Positions 1 through 5,314 of a stretch of 5,314 nt of DNA are shown here, in pieces. The DNA is from Verrucomicrobiota bacterium (lineage in GTDB: Bacteria; Verrucomicrobiota; Verrucomicrobiia; Chthoniobacterales; UBA10450). The stretch lies in the NCBI GenBank assembly GCA_003219095.1, contig QHPM01000321.1, positions 1-5,314 on the forward strand. Direction: 5' to 3'. Below the pieces are notes generated by a model. The model saw only the letters and a program-made list of their open reading frames with translations, was not told where the DNA came from and made no database searches. Position 1 is the stretch's first letter. Each line of letters starts with the position of its first letter. The translations under genes and the position numbers were made by a program.

Positions 1-1013
1 GTGAGACATTGTCCCGCTTTCAGCACGACTTTTTGTAAACGCGGATACTCGTGAATCTCAAGCCCGAGGCCGTGGCCCGTTCCATGAAAAAATCCGACGC
101 GGCGCCCGTCGCGTACTTCGGTTGGAAAGCCGCGCCGATCGAATAGCTCAGTGATCGCCTGGTGAATACTCATTCCGTCTATCCCCGCTTTGATTCGCTT
201 CAAGGCCAGCGCCTGGCCCGCCTTAACCGCTTCCCAAAGCTTGCGCTGTTGCTCGCTGGCGCGACCGCGCACCATTGTTCGCGTCATGTCGCCCCAGTAG
301 CCGGTCTTGGCCTCGCGCGGAAAAATATCGAGAATGAGCAATGAATTCGCATAGAGCGGTCCGAAGCCGCGCTCGTGCGGATCGCATGCCTGATCGCCGC
401 CGGCCACGATTGTGTTCGTCGGGACACCGCCGGCGCGCAAAATCGCGCTGTCTATTTCCGCGCGCAGCATTTCTGAAGTCAGCGTTTTGCCGGACCATTT
501 CAATTTTTTCCCCGCTCCCACCGTTGCCGCCTTCAGAACTTCCATCCCCCGTTTCATTCCCGTTTCCGTGAGCCGCAACGCGCGCTCGAGCAGCCGAATT
601 TCCTCTGCTGTTTTCTTCTCCCGCGCCGGCCAGAAAAGGCCGTTGTTTGTTTCCAACGCAATCCCCTTCTGCTTAATCGCATTAGCAAAGCCCAGCGGAA
701 AATTAGCCGGCACCCTTGCGCGCTTTACTCCACGTTTCGTTAGAAAATGCGCCAGCACTTTTTCGTAGGGGGGCGGTTTTTTTGCCTTGCCCTGCACTTC
801 GCGTTCGAGCTGGCTGAACATGACAAACTCGTCCGCCTTTGCATTTTTCTTCGCCCGATCGACCTCCAGATCGCTTAGGACCAGGGTGCGCTTGCCGTTT
901 TGCTGAAGAAAAATGAACGGATCGCCGATGAAAATTCGCGTCGCGTAAAGCATATCCGCATCGGTATCACTGGGGGCGACAATCAAGCGCGCCAGACGGG
1001 GTTTTGTGGCCAT
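1..1013 (-). CDS. M24 family metallopeptidase (Xaa-Pro aminopeptidase/prolidase-like), 3' end cut off by window
   Basis: Likely a cytoplasmic dinuclear-metal peptidase that removes N-terminal residues next to proline or splits X-Pro dipeptides. The 337 visible codons show an N-terminal creatinase-like domain (about residues 1-128) and a pita-bread catalytic domain from about residue 133, which opens with REKKTAEEI (131-139). Seen metal and catalytic residues are D229 (in LILDIFP), D242 (in GYWGDMTRT), and H310 and H314 in HGTGHGLGLEIHE, with H321 in the same motif. The two C-terminal glutamate ligands fall outside the window, so activity cannot be fully judged; relatives usually run to about 360-400 residues. 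The ATG at 1011-1013 is the natural start, as the N-terminus reads well from there, although no Shine-Dalgarno sequence precedes it. The gap between the two aspartates is 12 residues, two more than the usual 10. The gene lies 132 bp downstream of the ABC transporter gene on the same strand. The fold is confident; the exact substrate is inferred only. Confidence 0.9.
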   Translation of the reverse strand, partial: MATKPRLARLIVAPSDTDADMLYATRIFIGDPFIFLQQNGKRTLVLSDLEVDRAKKNAKADEFVMFSQLEREVQGKAKKPPPYEKVLAHFLTKRGVKRARVPANFPLGFANAIKQKGIALETNNGLFWPAREKKTAEEIRLLERALRLTETGMKRGMEVLKAATVGAGKKLKWSGKTLTSEMLRAEIDSAILRAGGVPTNTIVAGGDQACDPHERGFGPLYANSLLILDIFPREAKTGYWGDMTRTMVRGRASEQQRKLWEAVKAGQALALKRIKAGIDGMSIHQAITELFDRRGFPTEVRDGRRVGFFHGTGHGLGLEIHEYPRLQKVVLKAGQCL

Positions 1014-1042
1014 ATTACGATGTTATGCGCTTCGCCGATTTT

Positions 1043-1136
1043 GTCATCCCGAGCGAAGTCGAGGGATCCCGTTTCGTAATCTCAAAGGTAACTTGCGCGC
1101 GATTCTTCGACTGCGCTGCGCTCCGCTCAGAATGAC
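1043..1136. repeat. Imperfect inverted repeat element (dispersed intergenic type, possible terminator or MITE-like)
   Basis: Two diverged copies of one unit face each other around a spacer of about 30 bp. The left arm is 1043-1068 and the right arm 1101-1136. Read outward in, both match GTCATYCYGAGCG followed by AGTCGARGRATC. The right arm has about 10 extra bases between the blocks, made of near-tandem gcgct/ccgct pentamers. In a minus-strand transcript the outer 13 bases pair completely, with two G-U wobbles, and the inner block pairs with two mismatches, so a long hairpin is expected. There is no clear U-tract, so a classical intrinsic terminator is not shown. Similar short repeats are, from memory, common between genes in several soil phyla. 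The element fills the gap between the transporter stop (1146) and the peptidase start (1013). Confidence 0.75.
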
Positions 1137-1145
1137 GGAGTATGA

Positions 1146-4100
1146 TTAACCCCTTCGCACTTCCAATTGCCGCCGCAAAATCCAATGCAACAACCCGAGC
1201 AGCCCAAGGCTCGATCCGATCAGGACGATGGTGTTAAAGACGAAAACATCAATTTGGAAACGGAGATCCGGCCCGAACCAATTGCCTAAAGAATACCGCT
1301 TATACTGACCGAAAAACACATTGGGTCTTCCGCCGCGGCGATAATCACTCTGTTCCATCTCCGCATTTGAAATCAGATCGGAAACTTTCTGATTTAAGTA
1401 AAGCGTCTCCGCCGTCACCGGACCATTCGCTTCATTAAATCGGGCGTGGTCAAACGGATGCTTCCGATAGAGCACTTCATCGATCAATTTCAAATAACGA
1501 TCCAGATCGTCCGGCGTTTTCGCCTCCAATCCCGACAGCATCGCCAGCGTGTCCTTCAAGTCGTTTAACCGTTCTACCGCTTCCGGGCGCGAGTTGTGTT
1601 CGGCCACGATGCGATCGATTTCGCGTTGCGTTCGGTCCTGCCGGCGCGTTATCGGGTTCAATTTCGCCTGGGCCACAATCATTTCCTCGTAGGACCAGCG
1701 CATGGGAATGAACTGACAGACGAATGGCACTGCCAATTTGCTATCCATTTTTTTGCTTTCCTCTTTCGATGGATGTTCGGAAAACCAGCGCTGCATTAAA
1801 TAACGGAAATCAAGGTTGCGGTTCATGGTCTCGAATTTGATGAGGGCGCCGCTCATCAGAATTTGTGGAATCAAGACCCAAACCATGATGTTGACTGCAG
1901 CTTTCGCGTCCGACACCAGCGAAGAAATAACCAGTCCGAGAGCGAGACTACCGAACGCGGTAATGAACATTAATCCAAAATGGATCCAAAACATCCCGCG
2001 CACTTCCAAGATGTAGTCGCCGATAAGAACAAAGAGCATGCATTGGACTAAGGCGAAGACGGCGAGTGAAGCTACCTTTGCAGAAATGTAGTACGGCAGA
2101 CGGACATCGAGATTTCGTTCGCGCTGGAGAACCACGCGATCGCGAATAATGTCGTCTGCGCTGTTGGCGAGCGACAGAAACATGATTACGAGCAAGGCGA
2201 TGAAGAGATAGTCCGGAATGTGAAACGCCGACGCGAAATCGTAGGTCCCGCTGTCGGAATAGCGTAGCAAAGTGCCGGTAACGAGCGCAAGGACAGGGGC
2301 GCCAGCAATTGTGATCCAGAGATTAGCGCGGTTGCGCAGCTTGCTGATGAAGGCCCGCTTGAGCAAGGTACGCAATTGCGTCCATTCGTCGTGCCAGCGA
2401 AACGGCACTCGTTTTTTCTTTTGCAACGGCGCGCTTGGCAACGGCGCCACCGGTTCCTTGCGCAAGGAAACTTGCTTAACATCCTGGATCAATCGGAATG
2501 CTTCATATTTATCCCGCCAGAATTCCGGTGCGTAACGCCGCGAGGGCACCAGTTGGCCGCGATTGTTCTCCTCATAAATAATGTCGCCACTCAGATCGCG
2601 CAGCGGCGTTTCCAAAACATCGAAAATAAATTCGGGCCGCGTCGTTCCGCACGATGGACACGCGCCCAAATCAGCGCCGAACTGGTGTTGATGTTCCGCC
2701 TCCGCGAAATAGCGCAGCATCTCGGTCGGGGTTCCGAAGAAGACCAGTCGCCCGCCTTTGTCGAGCAGAATGGCTTTGTGAAACATCTGGAAAAGTTTCG
2801 AGCTCGGCTGGTGAATGGTGACGATGATGATTTTGTTGTGCGCCATCGAACGAATGATTTCGATGACGTGCTCGGAATCTTTTGAGCTCAGTCCCGAGGT
2901 TGGCTCATCGAAGAGATAAACGTCCGCGGAACCGATCATGTCGAGGCCGATGTTGAGTCGTTTGCGTTCGCCACCGCTGAGCGTTTTCTTAACTGCGGTG
3001 CCCACCACCGCATCGCGTCGCTCACTCAAACCGAGCTCGACTAATTTTCCCTCCAGGCGGCGCATCCGGTCGCGCCGGGACAAATGCGGCGAGCGAATGG
3101 CGGCGGCGAACTGCAGATTTTCGCCAATCGTGAGATGTTCATCGAACGCGTCCTCTTGCGGGATGTAACTGATGTAACGCTTCAGCTGATCGAGATTGGG
3201 ATAAAGCTGCTGGTTATTGAGCAGGACCTGGCCACTGCTCGGCTCCAATTGTCCGGCCAGCACTCTTAGCATTGTGCTTTTGCCGGAACCGCTCGCCCCC
3301 ATCACGCAAACCAATTCCCCGCGCGCGACATTGAAGGAAATTCCCTCCAGCCCAATATCGCCGCTGCCGAAACGGTGCGTCACGTCGCTCACCTCCAGGG
3401 TGCGAATAATGTTGCGCTCTTCCTCGATGATGCGCTCGGAAAAATTGCATTTCAGGAATTGACCGACATCGATGCGAATGGTGTCGCCATCTTTTAACGG
3501 CGAAGTGGTTCGCACGTTGGTCTCGCCTACCACAATCGGGCGATCGGCCTCCAGCACTTCCAAGGTGCCGACGCGTTTGTCGTAATCGCAAAAAATCTTT
3601 AGCAACACATCGCCCGCCGTTCCCGGCGAAAGCAAAATGTCGTCCGCTTCCAGCAGGCTCGGGTTATTCGAGACCAGATACTCCGATTTTGAGGCTTTAA
3701 GTTGAAACCGGCCGCCCAGAGCCCGGGCGCGGCGACGCAGATCGAGCAGATCCAACTCGCTGTCGTTGTGAAAAACGATCCGATCCTGCAACGTCGCTTC
3801 CACCAATGTCCCGGCGCGCAAACGCGTGCCGTTGAGTTCGGCATCCACGTCTTTCAACGCCTTCACCTTTACCTTTAATCCGAAGGTGACTTCCAGCGCC
3901 GCTTCACGAGAACGCGCCCGCTCCAGCTCGACTTCATCAGAATCGCGATTCACCCGGATGAAAATCTGCGGGAGCGAGACGTTTTTCTTGGCGTTGAAAT
4001 ATTGCGCCAGCTCCTGATAACTGAGCACCTGGTCGCCCACCAGAATGCGTTGGCCCGGATAAATGCGGCAGAATCCGCCCCGCGCCAATGGCCGACTGCG

Positions 4101-4874
4101 CACCGACACACTTTGTGAACTGTAATTCTTCAGCAGGATCAAATCGTGATAACGAAATGCCAGTAGCCGATCGCTTGCGCTAAGGCTTTTCAACATCACG
4201 TCGGATTCGCCGTTGTTGCCAAAAGAGACCGACTCCAGGGGCGAGGCGCCGCGCTGGTAAACGCCCGGATCCGATTCTTCGCTCGCGTTTAACTGATAAA
4301 CGATGTCGATCGCCTGCGCCGCCATCCCCAGCTGCGACATGAACGAATAAAATTGCACCACCTGCTCCTGCTTGAGGCCGGCTTGCGAAATCAGATCGTA
4401 AAGCTGCACCCCGAGCATGATCTTGCGGTCGGTGCTCAGCTGAACGCTGAGCTTTTGCGCCATCGCCGTTAAATCCTCCTGCTCGTAAAGCGCCTGCCGA
4501 AACAGTTGCCGCAGCTCGGAGTAAACTGCTTCCGGATAATCGTAACGCAGGAAGCCGAGGCTCGAGTCGATTTCTTCTTCCAGCAAAACGCCATCCGCTT
4601 TCGAAAAACTAGCCAGCACCTGGATCAGCAACGGCAGCAAATTCGGCCCTTCCGAAACGCTCCGCGGCTTGCGCATGGCCCGTCGCATCCAACGCCGACC
4701 TTTCCGCTGCAGGCGATACGCAAAGGGAGTCACGCGTTGCACCGCGCGATCAATTTTATCGGCTACCTGGGCTATCAGTTCGGCCATTGCTATTTGGGTG
4801 TAAAGTTTACTCCAAGGCCCGGTCGACGCAATGACCGTGCCAGCTCGCTTCGCCCCGCTGCGCAGCACTGCCAT
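1146..4874 (-). CDS. ABCG-like ABC transporter, ATPase and permease fused, with N-terminal TerB-like domain
   Basis: A 1242-residue inner-membrane ABC transporter, probably an exporter that works as a dimer; the substrate is unknown. Domain order: basic N-terminal segment (41-70); TerB-like helical domain (about 78-195, motif KADGVLLEEEI at 92-102); beta-rich region with no clear family (about 225-480); ATPase (about 492-720); linker with CPSC (739-742); permease (about 830-1242). ATPase motifs are Walker A GASGSGKST (526-534), Q-loop Q573, signature LSGGERKR (632-639), Walker B DVYLFDEP (651-658) with catalytic E657, and switch H688. Predicted membrane helices lie near 850-869, 886-904, 928-950, 961-985, 991-1012 and 1207-1231. 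ATPase-before-permease order and TIHQPS are typical of ABCG/White-type proteins, but those are about 600-700 residues long, so this one is nearly double. The ATG at 4874 gives the longest frame. The internal ATG at 4785-4787 (residue 30, MAELIAQVADKID) is a serious alternative; neither has a Shine-Dalgarno sequence. TAA stop at 1146-1148. Confidence 0.95.
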   Translation of the reverse strand: MAVLRSGAKRAGTVIASTGPWSKLYTQIAMAELIAQVADKIDRAVQRVTPFAYRLQRKGRRWMRRAMRKPRSVSEGPNLLPLLIQVLASFSKADGVLLEEEIDSSLGFLRYDYPEAVYSELRQLFRQALYEQEDLTAMAQKLSVQLSTDRKIMLGVQLYDLISQAGLKQEQVVQFYSFMSQLGMAAQAIDIVYQLNASEESDPGVYQRGASPLESVSFGNNGESDVMLKSLSASDRLLAFRYHDLILLKNYSSQSVSVRSRPLARGGFCRIYPGQRILVGDQVLSYQELAQYFNAKKNVSLPQIFIRVNRDSDEVELERARSREAALEVTFGLKVKVKALKDVDAELNGTRLRAGTLVEATLQDRIVFHNDSELDLLDLRRRARALGGRFQLKASKSEYLVSNNPSLLEADDILLSPGTAGDVLLKIFCDYDKRVGTLEVLEADRPIVVGETNVRTTSPLKDGDTIRIDVGQFLKCNFSERIIEEERNIIRTLEVSDVTHRFGSGDIGLEGISFNVARGELVCVMGASGSGKSTMLRVLAGQLEPSSGQVLLNNQQLYPNLDQLKRYISYIPQEDAFDEHLTIGENLQFAAAIRSPHLSRRDRMRRLEGKLVELGLSERRDAVVGTAVKKTLSGGERKRLNIGLDMIGSADVYLFDEPTSGLSSKDSEHVIEIIRSMAHNKIIIVTIHQPSSKLFQMFHKAILLDKGGRLVFFGTPTEMLRYFAEAEHQHQFGADLGACPSCGTTRPEFIFDVLETPLRDLSGDIIYEENNRGQLVPSRRYAPEFWRDKYEAFRLIQDVKQVSLRKEPVAPLPSAPLQKKKRVPFRWHDEWTQLRTLLKRAFISKLRNRANLWITIAGAPVLALVTGTLLRYSDSGTYDFASAFHIPDYLFIALLVIMFLSLANSADDIIRDRVVLQRERNLDVRLPYYISAKVASLAVFALVQCMLFVLIGDYILEVRGMFWIHFGLMFITAFGSLALGLVISSLVSDAKAAVNIMVWVLIPQILMSGALIKFETMNRNLDFRYLMQRWFSEHPSKEESKKMDSKLAVPFVCQFIPMRWSYEEMIVAQAKLNPITRRQDRTQREIDRIVAEHNSRPEAVERLNDLKDTLAMLSGLEAKTPDDLDRYLKLIDEVLYRKHPFDHARFNEANGPVTAETLYLNQKVSDLISNAEMEQSDYRRGGRPNVFFGQYKRYSLGNWFGPDLRFQIDVFVFNTIVLIGSSLGLLGLLHWILRRQLEVRRG
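4804..4831 (-). promoter_or_regulatory. Weak candidate promoter for the ABC transporter gene
   Basis: On the minus strand a TTGCGT box (4826-4831) and a TAAACT box (4804-4809) are 16 bp apart and resemble sigma70 -35 and -10 elements, each matching the consensus at about four of six positions. The site lies just upstream of the internal ATG at 4785-4787 and inside the longest reading frame, so it makes sense only if translation begins at that internal ATG, on a very short leader. Matches this loose occur by chance often, so this is a suggestion only. Confidence 0.2.
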
Positions 4875-5071
4875 CTTGGCTCTGGGGCCAATGAGTATCC
4901 TGCTCGTTGTTCTGTGGGAAGATGGATCGGCCGCTCGTACTCAACGCATCCTAATCGAACGCCACCCCCGATTCAGTGTCGAATTATCCAAAGGCGTGAC
5001 TCCTGCTCATTGCATTGCCAACCCGCTCATGTAACTTTCTAGCGCGGCAAAACTTCCGCGTACCGAACCTA
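4875..5071. other. Divergent intergenic region between the ABC transporter and ftsH
   Basis: This 197-bp stretch (284 bp if the transporter starts at 4787) separates two divergent genes and should hold the ftsH promoter and perhaps that of the transporter. I see no strong sigma70 pair, no clear operator palindrome, no riboswitch or tRNA, and no terminator. A plus-strand frame from ATG 4831, or from ATG 4891 (47 residues, MSILLVVLWEDGS start), runs to a TAA at 5032-5034, 37 bp before ftsH. It has a short hydrophobic stretch but resembles no family I recognise, so it is not called as a gene. Confidence 0.6.
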
Positions 5072-5314
5072 ATGGCGCAACCAGACCGCAATTCCCAGCG
5101 CGATAACAAGCGCAGTAACGAACCGAACTTTAACTGGCGCGGCATCGTTCTTATTGCCATTGCCTTTGGCCTCATCGGCATGGCTCTACTGGTTCGCAAC
5201 GGTGGTTACCAGAATGTCGAGGATGTTCCCTACAACCGCTTTATCGAGCTGCTCGATAACAAGCAGATCATTAGCGACAAAAACCTCCCGGTTACGCTGC
5301 TCGTTCAGGAAGGG
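5072..5314 (+). CDS. ftsH: ATP-dependent zinc metalloprotease FtsH, N-terminal fragment cut off by window
   Basis: The first 81 codons of FtsH, the membrane-anchored AAA+ protease that degrades misfolded membrane proteins and short-lived regulators. Visible parts are a polar, charged cytoplasmic leader (1-23, rich in Asn, Arg, Asp and Gln), one transmembrane helix (about 24-41, GIVLIAIAFGLIGMALLV), and the beginning of the periplasmic FtsH_ext domain, where DVPYNRFIELLDNKQI (51-66) matches the family pattern VPYSxFLxLLxxGxV. The AAA+ module and the HEXXH zinc site would follow outside the window, so the call rests on the N-terminus only. The ATG at 5072 places the leader and helix as expected for the family; no Shine-Dalgarno sequence is evident upstream. 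The leader is longer and more polar than the few residues seen in E. coli FtsH, as is common in other phyla. The gene is divergent from the ABC transporter. Confidence 0.82.
   Translation, partial: MAQPDRNSQRDNKRSNEPNFNWRGIVLIAIAFGLIGMALLVRNGGYQNVEDVPYNRFIELLDNKQIISDKNLPVTLLVQEG

Noticed and set aside
162..768. Several short frames on both strands inside the M24 peptidase
   Set aside because: The minus-strand M24 frame carries the catalytic motifs throughout this stretch, so these are alternative-frame readings.
2376..2885. A 169-codon plus-strand frame antisense to the ATPase and linker region
   Set aside because: It is fully opposite a region with intact ABC motifs, and its translation has no family resemblance.
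3214..3591. A 125-codon minus-strand frame within the transporter
   Set aside because: It is an out-of-frame reading of the same coding strand and is rich in Arg and His, as expected of a shadow frame.
3391..4202. FHA domain before the ATPase, as in some bacterial ABCG-like proteins
   Set aside because: The characteristic GR, S and H/N core residues of FHA could not be found, so only a vague beta-rich resemblance remains.
5010..5037. TTGCAT and TAACTT as a possible ftsH promoter with 16-bp spacing
   Set aside because: The -10 box matches the consensus at only three of six positions, which is no better than chance.
4506..5042. A 178-codon plus-strand frame over the transporter N-terminus and the divergent region
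   Set aside because: It runs mostly antisense to the well-supported transporter gene and its translation shows low-complexity, Arg/Pro/His-rich text with no recognisable domain.
4984..5199. A 71-codon minus-strand frame opposite the start of ftsH
   Set aside because: It is antisense to the FtsH leader and membrane helix and shows no domain.
1..5314. CRISPR array, tRNA/rRNA genes, insertion sequence or phage genes
   Set aside because: No regularly spaced direct repeats, cloverleaf-like segments, rRNA motifs or transposase/integrase motifs were seen on either strand.

Overview
The window holds three protein-coding genes and one intergenic repeat. It looks like a moderately GC-rich (mid-50s %, by eye) Gram-negative chromosome. 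The start of an FtsH protease, a very long ABCG-like transporter carrying a TerB-like domain, and starts without Shine-Dalgarno sequences together suggest the Verrucomicrobiota (soil Spartobacteria/Chthoniobacterales type) or a close relative. This placement comes from recalled family resemblance, not a database search, and is only moderately secure. There are no signs of plasmid, phage, transposase or CRISPR, and no tRNA or rRNA was recognised.

Layout. Positions 1-1013 (minus strand) carry most of an M24-family metallopeptidase (Xaa-Pro aminopeptidase/prolidase type). Its C-terminus, with the last two metal-binding glutamates, lies beyond the left edge. Positions 1014-1145 are intergenic and almost filled by a 94-bp imperfect inverted repeat (1043-1136) of a dispersed type. 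Positions 1146-4874 (minus strand) carry one 1242-residue ABC transporter. In order it has a TerB-like helical domain, a beta-rich region of unknown type, an ABCG-type ATPase domain, and an ABC-2-type membrane domain with a very long loop before the last helix. Positions 4875-5071 are a divergent intergenic region. Positions 5072-5314 (plus strand) carry the first 81 codons of ftsH, cut by the right edge.

How they relate. The transporter and peptidase genes point the same way with 132 bp between them, so they could be co-transcribed, but the hairpin-forming repeat between them may end or weaken read-through. ftsH is divergent and belongs to another unit. No shared pathway is evident. The most notable item is the multi-domain transporter, with its TerB-like regulatory end, HxH/CPSC cluster after the ATPase, altered D-loop and roughly 190-residue loop. 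It looks like a poorly characterised family rather than a wholly new system.
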